DNA from: Comamonadaceae bacterium
GTDB taxonomy: Bacteria; Pseudomonadota; Gammaproteobacteria; Burkholderiales; Burkholderiaceae_C
Reading direction: 5' to 3'
DNA length: 64,000 nt
Assembly: GCA_021299875.1 (NCBI GenBank)
Contig: JAJTEW010000012.1
Span: 62,001-126,000 of the forward strand
The position numbers and the translations under genes are program-made. Shown piece by piece: positions 53,351 to 61,712 of the stretch. The number at the start of each line of letters is the position of its first letter. Within the stretch, counting starts at the first letter, position 1. The notes below the pieces were generated by a model. It was not told the origin of the DNA. It saw only the letters and a list, made by a program, of their open reading frames with translations, and ran no database searches.

Positions 53351-53926
53351 ATGAAAATCCACCTGCAAACGCCCGAGGACATACGCCTGCAAATTTGGAA
53401 AGAGCTGGGTCGGGCCAGTCTGGACCGGCACCACGAATGGCGCACACCGGTGCTGGCCTCTGCCGATGCAGGCGGCTTGCCCGATGCCCGCACCGTGGTG
53501 CTGCGGCAGGTGGACACGGTGGCTGGGCAGCTGACTTTTTACACCGACAGCCGCAGCCCCAAAGTGGCCCAACTGCAGGCTCAAGCCTCAGCGATGCTGG
53601 TGTTTTGGAGTGCGCGTTTGAGCTGGCAATTGCGGGTGCGGGTGACTTGTTCGGTGATCACTTCTGGCCAACAGGTCGAGACACTGTGGCAAGGGGTCAA
53701 ACAGTCGGCGGCTGCGGGCGATTATTTGTCGCCACGGCCGCCGGGTGCGGTGTTGCCGCCAGACAGTGGCACGGCAGATGCAGCCAAGACCAACGCCCCC
53801 GTGCCAGCACACAGTTTTGCCCTGCTGCGTGCGCAGGTGCTTCAGATGGACTGGCTGGCGCTGTCGCGCGACGGGCACCGCCGGGCGCAGCTGGGCGCCA
53901 ACACCTGGGCGTGGCTGACGCCCTGA
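53351..53926 (+). CDS. pyridoxamine 5'-phosphate oxidase-family protein
   Basis: A 191-aa FMN-binding split-barrel protein. DARTVVLRQVDTVAGQLTFYTD and SPKVAQLQAQASAMLVFWSA match the FMN-contact strands of PNPOx-like proteins. The C-terminal part differs from PdxH, so it is unlikely to be the B6 enzyme. The 64-bp gap after cho makes cotranscription with the SOS genes possible but unproven. Confidence 0.82.
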   Translation: MKIHLQTPEDIRLQIWKELGRASLDRHHEWRTPVLASADAGGLPDARTVVLRQVDTVAGQLTFYTDSRSPKVAQLQAQASAMLVFWSARLSWQLRVRVTCSVITSGQQVETLWQGVKQSAAAGDYLSPRPPGAVLPPDSGTADAAKTNAPVPAHSFALLRAQVLQMDWLALSRDGHRRAQLGANTWAWLTP

Positions 53927-53932
53927 ATGCTT

Positions 53933-54289
53933 TCAGCGCCGGTTTTGGAGCCGTTGGCTCTTGCGGCTTTTTTCAAAAAACGCGTCGGGTTTGGTTTGCA
54001 CCCACTTGATAAAGCGGGCCATCTCTTCGGGCTGCTTCAAGGCTTCGACCGTGGCGTAAGTGCGGGCCAATTCGGTCTCGGTGAACAGCGCATGGATCTG
54101 GCGGTGGCAAATGCGATGCAGCACCACCGTGTGCGCGCCCCCGTGTGACTTGGGCACCAGATGGTGCGCGTCTTGTTGGCTGGGTGGAATGGGGCGGTTG
54201 CACAGGGGGCACAGCACGTCGACACCGTGCGGTGCGGGCAAGGCTTCAAGCTGGGCTTGAATCAGTTTTTTGCGAATGCGCCCCGTCAC
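53933..54289 (-). CDS. HNH endonuclease-domain protein
   Basis: About 118 aa. CPLCNRPIP is a zinc knuckle; DAHHLVPKSHGG is the first HNH block, LHRICHRQIHALFT the second with Asn replaced. The start is unclear: GTG 54289 (VTGRIRKKLIQAQ) or TTG 54319, neither with a good ribosome binding site. It ends 7 bp from the convergent PNPOx-like gene. Small HNH proteins of this type are widespread and mostly uncharacterised. Confidence 0.75.
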   Translation of the reverse strand: MTGRIRKKLIQAQLEALPAPHGVDVLCPLCNRPIPPSQQDAHHLVPKSHGGAHTVVLHRICHRQIHALFTETELARTYATVEALKQPEEMARFIKWVQTKPDAFFEKSRKSQRLQNRR

Positions 54290-54384
54290 GGCTGAAAGAC
54301 TGTGTTGACCATCGCCCAAGGCTACAACAGACCACCCTCGGCGCAGGCCGTACCCGGCGATTGAGCCCGGCGCCTTTCAGGACA

Positions 54385-54957
54385 TCAGGGCAGAAGATCG
54401 ATCAAGATCTCGTTGCGCCGGTTCCACGGCAAGGTGAACGGATCGTCGTAACGGGCCACTTGGGCCGTGGGGCTGAGTTTCAGGTTTTTGGTTTTGGCCC
54501 AAGCCTGCAGCCGCTCAGTTTGCTCTTGAACGCTGGTCTGCGTGGTGAAGCCGCCAAAGCGCACCGACGCCACCTCGTGCTCGGCCACAGGGCGCAGCTG
54601 AACCTGTGGGTTCAGTGGCTTGGGCAAGGTCTGCAAACTCTCGGCGGACGGCATCACAAAGTGCACGCGCCAGCCATCGGTTTCGGGTGTGACGGTGACG
54701 GGTGCGGTCATCGAGATCTTGCGCTGAGCGCCCACCTCGGCTTGGACGTTGTCGCCAAAAATATAAGACGCGATGCGCCGAAAGCCATTGCGGCTGGCGG
54801 CGTCAAAGTCGCCACCGATTTGGGTTTGCGCCACCGTGAAAGCGGCGTAGCGGCGCACCTCAAAAGGTGGCTCAGAAATCAGCACGGTGTAACGCGGTTC
54901 TTCAACGGCCATGGCAGCCCCACAAAAAACAAACAGAACAGAAAAAAACCAGCGCAT
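54385..54957 (-). CDS. SOUL-family heme-binding protein, exported
   Basis: A 190-aa protein with a signal peptide (cleavage after AAMA, about residue 17). EEPRYTVLISEPPFEVRRYAA and SYIFGDNVQAEVGAQRKISM and TAPVTVT are SOUL/HBP motifs. Members bind heme loosely; the bacterial role is unknown. It is divergent from umuC, sharing the 181-bp gap with the LexA box. Confidence 0.87.
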   Translation of the reverse strand: MRWFFSVLFVFCGAAMAVEEPRYTVLISEPPFEVRRYAAFTVAQTQIGGDFDAASRNGFRRIASYIFGDNVQAEVGAQRKISMTAPVTVTPETDGWRVHFVMPSAESLQTLPKPLNPQVQLRPVAEHEVASVRFGGFTTQTSVQEQTERLQAWAKTKNLKLSPTAQVARYDDPFTLPWNRRNEILIDLLP

Positions 54958-55100
54958 AAAAGCTCGCTTGAAAAGAGGGTATGGGGCTCATTAAAACAAA
55001 GGATGGGCTCAGACGTCGGTCCGCTGGCGCACGCCTGCGCGAGCTGGGGGGCAACAGCGCGGGCAGCGCCACCTTGGTCCGTTGCTTCTTTACCCCTATA

Positions 55101-55120
55101 TACTGATCATACATACAGTA
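55101..55120. promoter_or_regulatory. LexA (SOS) box of umuC
   Basis: TACTGATCATACATACAGTA matches the LexA consensus with one half-site change (CTGA for CTGT). It ends 18 bp before the umuC ATG, so it covers the transcription start. It could also affect the divergent SOUL gene. Confidence 0.82.
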
Positions 55121-55138
55121 TTGACTGCCACCCTCCCC

Positions 55139-56500
55139 ATGCTCGCCCTCATCGACGGCAACAACTTTTACGTCTCTTGCGAACGCGTCTTCCAGCCCTG
55201 GCTGCAAGGCCGGCCGGTGGTCGTGCTGTCCAACAACGACGGCTGCGCCATTGCCCGCAGTGACGAAGCCAAAGCGCTGGGCATCAAAATGGGCGTGCCC
55301 TGGTTCAAGATACGCGACCTGGAGGAAGAAACCGGGCTCGTCGCCCTGTCAGCCAACTTTGCGCTGTATGGCGACATGAGCGACCGCATGATGAGCCTGG
55401 CCGCAGGCCTGGGCCACATGCAAGAGGTCTACAGCATCGACGAAAGCTTTGTCGACCTGAGCGGCATCCCCGGTGACCTGGTGCGCCGCGCCCGCACCAT
55501 CCGCAGGCGCATCCTCCAGTGGATCGGCATCCCGACTTGCATCGGCATCGGCCCCACCAAAACCCTCGCCAAATTGGCCAACGCCATCGCCAAAAGCGCC
55601 GAACGCAAACCCGGCAGCTACCCCGCCCACCACGCCCAAATCTGCCATCTGGGCGCGTGCACAACCGAAGAACTGCAGGCCCTGCTTCAGGCCACCGAAG
55701 TGGGCGACGTCTGGGGCGTGGGCCGCAAGATCGGTGCCCAGCTGCGCGAAAACGGCATCCACACCGCGCTCGACCTGCAGCGCATGAACCCGGCCGCCGC
55801 CAAAGCCGGATGGTCCGTCGTGCTGGAAAAAACCGTGCGCGAACTGGGCGGCACACCCTGCATCGAATTCGAAGACGAACCCCAGGGCAAACAACAAATC
55901 GCCTGCACCCGCAGCTTTGGCCGCCCGGTGACCGAGCTGGCCGATTTGCAGCAGGCCGTGACGGAATTCGCCTGCCGCGCTGCCGAAAAACTGCGCAAGC
56001 AAAAGGGCCATGCGGCGCAGGTGTTGGTGTTCATCCGCACCAGCCCATTCAGAAAGCAAGACGCCCAGTACAGCCGCAGCGCCTGCCTGCCGCTGCCCGT
56101 GCCCACCAGCGACAGCGCCCACATCACGCAAGCGGCTTTGGTTTTGCTGCACAGCATTTACCAGCCGGGGTTTGTGTATGCCAAAGCAGGCGTGATGCTG
56201 ATGGGTTTGCAACCGGCCACGCGCCAGCAGATGACGCTCGATTTGTCGCGTCACGCAGGCGATGCCCAACCTGTCAACCGCATGCGACTGATGCAGACCA
56301 TGGACCTGATCAACCAGCGCCATGGCCGGGGCAGCTTGAAACTGGGCAGCGCAGGCATCGGGCAAACGGCGCGCATCTGGCACATGAAGCAAGACTTCAA
56401 AACCCCGGCCTACACCACCGACTGGTGGGGCTTGCTGACGGTGCAAAACGACCCGGTCCGGGGGGGTGATCAGTGGCCCTTGCGCCATGGCGGGTATTGA
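55139..56500 (+). CDS. umuC: UmuC, catalytic subunit of DNA polymerase V
   Basis: A 453-aa Y-family polymerase. [20 protein letters not shown] has the first metal-binding Asp; [15 protein letters not shown] has the catalytic Asp-Glu pair; [20 protein letters not shown] and [19 protein letters not shown] are the palm end and the HhH thumb. It is about 30 residues longer than E. coli UmuC, mainly at the C-terminus ([20 protein letters not shown]). No ribosome binding site is visible. It has its own LexA box and is separated from umuD by about 2.7 kb. Confidence 0.94.
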   Translation: MLALIDGNNFYVSCERVFQPWLQGRPVVVLSNNDGCAIARSDEAKALGIKMGVPWFKIRDLEEETGLVALSANFALYGDMSDRMMSLAAGLGHMQEVYSIDESFVDLSGIPGDLVRRARTIRRRILQWIGIPTCIGIGPTKTLAKLANAIAKSAERKPGSYPAHHAQICHLGACTTEELQALLQATEVGDVWGVGRKIGAQLRENGIHTALDLQRMNPAAAKAGWSVVLEKTVRELGGTPCIEFEDEPQGKQQIACTRSFGRPVTELADLQQAVTEFACRAAEKLRKQKGHAAQVLVFIRTSPFRKQDAQYSRSACLPLPVPTSDSAHITQAALVLLHSIYQPGFVYAKAGVMLMGLQPATRQQMTLDLSRHAGDAQPVNRMRLMQTMDLINQRHGRGSLKLGSAGIGQTARIWHMKQDFKTPAYTTDWWGLLTVQNDPVRGGDQWPLRHGGY

Positions 56501-56507
56501 AAAGCGC

Positions 56508-57749
56508 ATGCAGCCCACTGATAGACTCAGGGCTCAAAAAAATCTCGCCCCTCCTTTCGTTTTGCCGCTGATTTCCAAGACCACCGCCCCCGCGTTTGAC
56601 GACACCGCCGATACCGCCGACAGCCCCATCGATGTGGTCTACCTGTGGGTCGATGGCAATGACGCCATCTGGCGGGCCAAGCGTGCAGCGGCTTTGGCGC
56701 AATTGCCGCACGACACCGGTGCGGCCATGGCGCGTTACAGCAACGTCGAGGGGCGGTTTCGTGACAACCATGAGCTGCGTTACAGCCTGCGCGCCCTGGA
56801 GAAGTTTTTCCCCCAGCACGGTCATGTCTACATCGTCACCGATGCCCAAGCCCCTGATTGGCTGCGCCCCTCAGACCGTTTGACGCTGGTGGACCACCGC
56901 GATCTGATGCCCGAGGCTTCGCTGCCCACCTTCGATTCGGGCCACATCGAGTCCTGGATCCACCACATTCCCGGCTTGTCTGAGCGTTACTTCTATTTCA
57001 ATGACGATGTGTTTTTGGGTGCCCCCCTGAACCCGGACGATTGGTTCACCGCCGATGGGTTTTATGTGACCTGGTCCGACGAACCCGACGTCACGGACGA
57101 AGCCATGCGCACGGACGCCACCTCGCTTGAAAACGCTTGTCGTTTGTCGATCGAATGGCTCACGACGCAGGCCCGATGGGCTTTGGCCGGACAAGCTGCC
57201 GCCCCCGTCAACCGCCAGCAAGACCCGCTGTACCAAAGCACCTTCCGCACCTTTGCCCATTCGCCCCGGCCCATGCGCCGGTCCATCTTGCGTGAGCTGG
57301 AAAACACCGCGCCCGAACTGTTTGCAGGCGTGCGCTCCACGGTGTTTCGCAGTTGGGACAAGCCCACCATCGTGTCGGACTTTGTGTTGCGCTGGGCGCT
57401 GGCCCATGGCTTGGCCCAGCAGCGCACTTACCGGCACGGCCATGTGTCCACGGGCGATGCCGACCAAGAAGCGCAGTTGCAGGCTTTGGCGGCTGAATTT
57501 GGTGCATTGGATTTCTTTTGCATCAACGACACCACCGACGATGCGCAACACGACGACCCGCGTTTGCGCCATGTGCAATCGGTGTTGCAAGCCATGCTGC
57601 CGAAGGCCTCGACTTTTGAGCAAACGGCCCAGCACGTGGGGGGTGTGAGCGAGGTTGTGGCAGAAGCGACCGCTGCCGAAATTCACCAGGGTGCACAAGC
57701 CCCTGCGGCGCACCAAAGCGCGGTGTCAGGCGCTCGCCGAAGGGCTTGA
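56508..57749 (+). CDS. Stealth-family sugar-phosphate transferase
   Basis: A 413-aa protein with Stealth conserved regions in order: CR1 PIDVVYLWVDGNDAIWRAKR, CR2 RDNHELRYSLRALEKFFPQH with HVYIVTDAQAPDWL, CR3 around FYFNDDVFLGAPL, and CR4 toward the C-terminus. Stealth proteins resemble GlcNAc-1-phosphotransferase and make phosphodiester-linked surface polysaccharides. No capsule cluster is nearby. ATG 56508 is chosen; ATGs at 56466 and 56487 overlap umuC. The 3' end overlaps the convergent B12-protein gene by 24 bp. Confidence 0.87.
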   Translation: MQPTDRLRAQKNLAPPFVLPLISKTTAPAFDDTADTADSPIDVVYLWVDGNDAIWRAKRAAALAQLPHDTGAAMARYSNVEGRFRDNHELRYSLRALEKFFPQHGHVYIVTDAQAPDWLRPSDRLTLVDHRDLMPEASLPTFDSGHIESWIHHIPGLSERYFYFNDDVFLGAPLNPDDWFTADGFYVTWSDEPDVTDEAMRTDATSLENACRLSIEWLTTQARWALAGQAAAPVNRQQDPLYQSTFRTFAHSPRPMRRSILRELENTAPELFAGVRSTVFRSWDKPTIVSDFVLRWALAHGLAQQRTYRHGHVSTGDADQEAQLQALAAEFGALDFFCINDTTDDAQHDDPRLRHVQSVLQAMLPKASTFEQTAQHVGGVSEVVAEATAAEIHQGAQAPAAHQSAVSGARRRA

Positions 57750-58646
57750 GCGGAAGGACGCGGCCAGCGCCACGGCCTCCTTCACATCGATGCAAATGCC
57801 ATCCGCGCCCAGGCTGCGGGCGTCGTGCTGTTGCACTGTGAAGATGGGGCCACCCAGCAAGACGCCTGGTTCGGGGTTCCCCGATGCAGCTTTGAGCGCG
57901 CGGATCAGACCTGGCAGGGTTTTGAGTTGCGCCTCGGTGGCACAAGAAATGCCGATCACGTCAAACCATTCGTTGTTGACCGCGTGCACCAGTTCTTTTT
58001 CGCTCAGCGAGATCTCGATGACCACGTCCCAGCCCGCTTTGCGGAAGAAATCGGACACGATGGTCATGCCCAAAAAGTGCTGTGAGCCCGGAGCCGAGGC
58101 CAGCATGATGCGCTGCACATCGCCGCCCAGTTGCGGGCCGTTTTGGTATTCAAAACCCAGGCGGTGGGTGATCTCGTGCATGCGCACCAAGCCGCAGGTG
58201 ACCTCGGTGAAGTCACACAGGTCTTGCTCCCACATCAGGCCCAGTTGGCGGGCAGCCGGGGCGATCAGCTCCAGAAAAATGCGGTCGGTGGTCACGCCCT
58301 GGTGCAGCAATTCGTCGATGAATTGGGTGGTTTCGCTGGCCGAGCTGGATTTGCTCAAGGCGACAAAAGTGGCCAGCTGTTTGGGCGATATGCCGGGGCC
58401 TGCAGTGGGTGCGTTGGCATCGTGCAGGTCGACCCTGTGCGCCTGCACCAGGCGCGGGATGATTTGCGTCTCGATGACCTCGGTCAAAGACCGTTTGCAA
58501 TCATCTTGACCGTTGGATGATTCTGCGTTGTGCGGTTGCATGGCGCGGCGGGTCACACTTTGTCCAAGGGACGACATGAGGGTCAACAAGGCGCTTGCAT
58601 GTGCCTTCAACGGGTTGAAAGAAAGGCCCGGTAGATTGAGGTACAT
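57726..58646 (-). CDS. AerR/PpaA-like cobalamin-binding protein
   Basis: A 306-aa protein. About residues 60-165 form a helical cap domain with LMWEQDLCDFTEVTCGLVR, the AerR/PpaA pattern (W..D..F.EVT.GL.R) rather than the W-x9-EH of CarH. Residues 175-300 are the B12 Rossmann domain: APGSQHFLGMTIVSDFFRKA keeps the axial His of D-x-H-x-x-G with Asp replaced by Ser, and VLLGGPIF is the GG loop. There is no HTH. In purple bacteria such proteins are light-dependent antirepressors of PpsR/CrtJ. ATG 58646 is preferred over TTG 58658. No photosynthesis genes are in the window. Confidence 0.8.
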   Translation of the reverse strand: MYLNLPGLSFNPLKAHASALLTLMSSLGQSVTRRAMQPHNAESSNGQDDCKRSLTEVIETQIIPRLVQAHRVDLHDANAPTAGPGISPKQLATFVALSKSSSASETTQFIDELLHQGVTTDRIFLELIAPAARQLGLMWEQDLCDFTEVTCGLVRMHEITHRLGFEYQNGPQLGGDVQRIMLASAPGSQHFLGMTIVSDFFRKAGWDVVIEISLSEKELVHAVNNEWFDVIGISCATEAQLKTLPGLIRALKAASGNPEPGVLLGGPIFTVQQHDARSLGADGICIDVKEAVALAASFRSSPSASA

Positions 58647-58734
58647 CAAGGAGTCCAAAAGTTAGTTTTGACCTTAACGGTTTCACCCCCCCTGTGCAAG
58701 TCACAATGGCCTGACATTTCTAGGGGTTATCACC

Positions 58735-58752
58735 TGTAAATCAAGGTGTACA
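58735..58752. promoter_or_regulatory. TGT-N12-ACA site upstream of the AerR-like gene
   Basis: TGTAAATCAAGGTGTACA has exactly the TGT-N12-ACA form known for PpsR/CrtJ sites, here with TGTA/TACA ends. It lies about 90-106 bp upstream of the AerR-like start codon, in the gap between that gene and the TIGR03643-type gene. An overlapping CACCT-N8-AGGTG repeat is also present. The match is short, so chance is possible. Confidence 0.4.
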
Positions 58753-58764
58753 GCAAGCCGGATT

Positions 58765-59100
58765 TTATTCAAGACTGAGCCGCGTTGCAGGGCTCTCGCG
58801 CAGCGGAAATTCATCGGTGTTGTCCGCCAAGGCCGGTGGAGTTCGTGCCTGGATGCGGGTGGTTTGCCGTGCTTGCTTGACGGCGTGTTTGCTGCTTCTG
58901 CCGCGCACCCGCATGCGCCACACCTGGAACGAACGCGCTTTCAGGTTGTGCCGCATCAGGGCGATCACTTGCGCTTCGTCCAAACCGTAGTTCAGCGCAA
59001 TCGCTTCAAACGAGGTGCTGTCGTCCCAAGCCATCGCGATGATCTGAGAGGTGTCGGCGGCGTCGCGCACCTCAGGCAGGGCGTTGTAGGCTGGGTTCAT
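58765..59100 (-). CDS. TIGR03643/DUF2805-type small protein
   Basis: A 111-aa protein. IIAMAWDDSTSFEAIALNYG and LDEAQVIALMRHNLKARSFQ and VWRMRVRGR match the TIGR03643 family, whose HTH-like fold has no assigned function. In other proteobacteria, as I recall, this family sits with photolyase/cryptochrome genes controlled by light. It lies just upstream of the AerR-like gene on the same strand. The C-terminal ~40 residues look disordered. Confidence 0.78.
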   Translation of the reverse strand: MNPAYNALPEVRDAADTSQIIAMAWDDSTSFEAIALNYGLDEAQVIALMRHNLKARSFQVWRMRVRGRSSKHAVKQARQTTRIQARTPPALADNTDEFPLRESPATRLSLE

Positions 59101-59126
59101 GCAGCAGGGCCGTGCAGGGGGCTACT

Positions 59127-60125
59127 TCAAATGCCACTGGGGCGCCTGAAGGAACGGTTGCGGTCGCCGGTGACGAGTTCAATTTGCCGGACTTGGCCCT
59201 GCCGGCGGATGCTGAGTGTCACAGGGCTGCCCGCAGGCCCCAAGGCCGACAAGCGCCGGTAAAAGTCGGCCAAACTGACCAAGGCTTGGCCTTGCAGGGC
59301 CAGCAAGGTGTCGCCCACCATGATGCCGCTTTGGGCCGCGGGGCTGTCGGGCGAGACCCGCATCACGCCCAAACCGCCACTGGGCAGGGCTTGGCTGCTG
59401 ATGCCCAGCCACGAGGGGGCTGGGCCTGGGCGTTTGCCGGTGCGCAGCAAGTCGGGCAGAGGGTCCTTGAGCAAGTTCACCGGCACATACAAATTGCCCG
59501 GCTGGGGCAGTTGGTCACCGAACACATCTTGCACCAGCAAAGAACCGATGCCCACCAGTTGCCCACGTTGGTCAAACAGACCGGCACCACTCCAGTTGTT
59601 CACCGCGGGCAAGGTCATCAAGGGCGCTTCCAGCAGGTATTCCCAACCCGCCGCAAAGGGTTGGCGCGACACCAACTCCAGTTGCGTCAATTCAGATTCT
59701 CTTTGGCCCAGTGTCCAGAGTTTTCCGGGAGTGGGCAGGGTGTCCGAGTCGCCCAAAGGGACGGCCTCCAAGCGCAGTGGTACCAAGGCCCGAATCAGCC
59801 CCAAACCGCTGGCGTTGTCCACAGCCCGCACTTGACCGGGAACCCTGCGGCCTTGGTGGTCGATCAGGTCCACCGTTTCGGCCTCCAGCAGCAGGTAGCC
59901 AATGGTCAGCACCGTGTCCGGCGCAATGACCACGCCAGAGCCTTGCCGCTGCCGACCCAGGGTGCGTGCGGTAGTGGCTTGCTCGTCGCTGTGGGTTTGC
60001 ACACCGACCACCGATTGCATGATGCGCTGAACGGTGGGCGCCGTCAGGGCCTGCTCGGGCTGCGCCCAAGCCAAAGGCCAAGCCAACAAGCCCGTACACA
60101 ACAGCATCAGCAATCGTTGGTTCAT
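59127..60125 (-). CDS. S1C (DegP/HtrA-like) protein with PDZ domain, catalytic His and Asp replaced
   Basis: A 332-aa exported protein: signal peptide to about AWAQ (residue 22), trypsin-like domain about 35-215, PDZ domain about 235-320 (LGVMRVSPDSPAAQSGIMVG). Against DegP, TNNHV reads TIGYL, so the catalytic His is Tyr77; the Asp site (TDLAVLK) reads SGLGLIR, so it is Gly107. The Ser is kept in NWSGAG (Ser179). It is therefore unlikely to be a protease and may be a PDZ scaffold or chaperone. GGGGA is correctly spaced for ATG 60125, better than for ATG 60131. It is 26 bp from the TIGR03643-type gene. Confidence 0.82.
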   Translation of the reverse strand: MNQRLLMLLCTGLLAWPLAWAQPEQALTAPTVQRIMQSVVGVQTHSDEQATTARTLGRQRQGSGVVIAPDTVLTIGYLLLEAETVDLIDHQGRRVPGQVRAVDNASGLGLIRALVPLRLEAVPLGDSDTLPTPGKLWTLGQRESELTQLELVSRQPFAAGWEYLLEAPLMTLPAVNNWSGAGLFDQRGQLVGIGSLLVQDVFGDQLPQPGNLYVPVNLLKDPLPDLLRTGKRPGPAPSWLGISSQALPSGGLGVMRVSPDSPAAQSGIMVGDTLLALQGQALVSLADFYRRLSALGPAGSPVTLSIRRQGQVRQIELVTGDRNRSFRRPSGI

Positions 60126-60250
60126 GGTCATTCCCCGTTAAAAGGCCAACCAAAGTGGCCAAAAGCGTCTGTCGTTGGCGGCATGCCGCTGCCAACGCTG
60201 TCTGATTGTGTGCCGGGGTGGTTTAACCCCATGCACGGGGAGCCTACTGC

Positions 60251-60886
60251 TTACTTGGGCAAATCGCGTGCACCGCTGGCGGGTCGGTACATCTTGAACA
60301 ATTGCTCTGGCCCCACGCTGAAGTAATCGGCCGGACCGCCGCCGCGCAAAATGTGCCCCGCGTTGGCCGTGTCGTAGACGCCGTCTTTGAGCAAGCGCTG
60401 TGCGATGTGCACGCCCACCACTTCGCCAAACACCATCCAGGTCTCGATGTTGTACCCTTGCAGGTCTTTCAGTTGCAAGATTTGTGTGCACCGACATTCA
60501 AAGCTGACCGGGCTTTGCGCCACCCGTGGCACGCCCACGATGCGCGAGGACTCGGGTGTCAAACCCGCCAGATCGAACTCGCTCACCTCGGGGGGCACGG
60601 CCTCGCAGGTCTGGTTCATCCCCTCGGCCAACTCGCGGGTGACCAAATTCCAGACAAATTCGCCGGTGGCTTCGATGTTGTTCAGTGAGTCTTTACGCCC
60701 GATGCTGGAAAAACCAATGACCGGGGGCACGTAATTGAAGGCGTTGAAAAAACTGTAAGGCGCCAAGTTCAAAACACCGCTGGTGCTGCGGCTGGACACC
60801 CAGCCAATGGGCCGTGGGCCCACGATGGCGTTGAAAGGGTCGTGTTTCAGGCCGTGGCCTAAATGGGGTTCGTAAAAGTGCTGCAT
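60251..60886 (-). CDS. flavin reductase-like FMN-binding protein
   Basis: A 211-aa split-barrel flavoprotein. GPRPIGWVSSRSTSGVLNLA and PYSFFNAFNYVPPVIGFSS are the family blocks contacting FMN. Relatives reduce flavin for two-component monooxygenases or act alone. No oxygenase partner is adjacent. The 125-bp gap to the S1C gene contains no clear terminator. Confidence 0.87.
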   Translation of the reverse strand: MQHFYEPHLGHGLKHDPFNAIVGPRPIGWVSSRSTSGVLNLAPYSFFNAFNYVPPVIGFSSIGRKDSLNNIEATGEFVWNLVTRELAEGMNQTCEAVPPEVSEFDLAGLTPESSRIVGVPRVAQSPVSFECRCTQILQLKDLQGYNIETWMVFGEVVGVHIAQRLLKDGVYDTANAGHILRGGGPADYFSVGPEQLFKMYRPASGARDLPK

Positions 60887-60976
60887 GCTGTGACTTTAAG
60901 CGGCGATGGGCGGCCTGCACAGTCATGCACCGGACAGCCTTGGCCGTCTATGATGGACGTCACTTGAGGAACCCCC

Positions 60977-61345
60977 ATGACACGACCCCTTCTCGCCGAA
61001 TCGGCCATTCACCCGGCCATCCGCCAACGCATAGCCGAGCACCACCTGCCCGTCATCCAGCGGGTGCAAACCGCCATCGCCCAGCACGCTGTGGTGGTCG
61101 TGGGCTTGTCGGGCAACCCGTTTGTGGGCAAAGCCCGCAAGGCGCTGACCGCAGCGGGCGTGGCGCACGAATACATCGAGTTCGGAAGCTATGTCTCGCA
61201 GTGGCGCTTGCGCAATGCGCTCAAGATGTGGACCGGCTGGCCCACGTTCCCCATGGTCTTTGTGCGCGGCACTTTGGTTGGTGGGGCCGATGACCTGCGC
61301 CGCCTGATCGACAGCGGCGAACTCAACACCTTACTCAAAGCCTGA
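60977..61345 (+). CDS. glutaredoxin-fold protein without cysteines
   Basis: A 122-aa protein. The C-terminal part matches monothiol glutaredoxins closely: MWTGWPTFPMVFVRGTLVGG and DDLRRLIDSGEL. The active-site segment, CGFS in monothiol glutaredoxins, reads SGNPFVGKARKAL, and the whole protein contains no Cys. It cannot do thiol chemistry or ligate Fe-S through a protein thiol. An N-terminal helical extension of about 35 residues is present. GAGGAA precedes ATG 60977. Confidence 0.82.
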   Translation: MTRPLLAESAIHPAIRQRIAEHHLPVIQRVQTAIAQHAVVVVGLSGNPFVGKARKALTAAGVAHEYIEFGSYVSQWRLRNALKMWTGWPTFPMVFVRGTLVGGADDLRRLIDSGELNTLLKA

Positions 61346-61350
61346 GCGAC

Positions 61351-61710
61351 ATGGCGCTGCTTGCAAAACCCGAGTTGTGGCGCACCGAGGTGGGCATGGG
61401 CGATGCGGTGGCTGTGCTGAACATTCCCGGCGCACTCCAACGCGCACGCACTTTTGATATCGATGTGAGCTTGTTGGTGCGTGTGCCCGAAGACCATGCC
61501 CAGGCGTGGCACGCGTTGACACTGGAGATTGATGGCCGGCGGCAGTGGCACAGGCGCATTGCCAGCAGCTGCCCGGGGCAAACCGATGGACTCGATTACC
61601 ACTGCCGCGTCTTGCTGGAGGCTGGCCCGGCCCTGCGCATCCGCGCGGTGGCGCTCACGCGTGGTGCGGTGGTGCAGCGCCTGCTGATCGAAGCGCGAGA
61701 AGACCTTTAG
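61351..61710 (+). CDS. hypothetical protein
   Basis: A 119-aa soluble protein beginning MALLAKPELWRTEVGMGD. It is rich in alternating hydrophobic and charged residues (DIDVSLLVRVPED, HALTLEIDGRRQW), suggesting a beta-sandwich. I recognise no family. It starts 5 bp after the glutaredoxin-like gene and is surely cotranscribed. It ends 2 bp from the convergent oxidase gene. Confidence 0.65.
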   Translation: MALLAKPELWRTEVGMGDAVAVLNIPGALQRARTFDIDVSLLVRVPEDHAQAWHALTLEIDGRRQWHRRIASSCPGQTDGLDYHCRVLLEAGPALRIRAVALTRGAVVQRLLIEAREDL

Positions 61711-61712
61711 CC

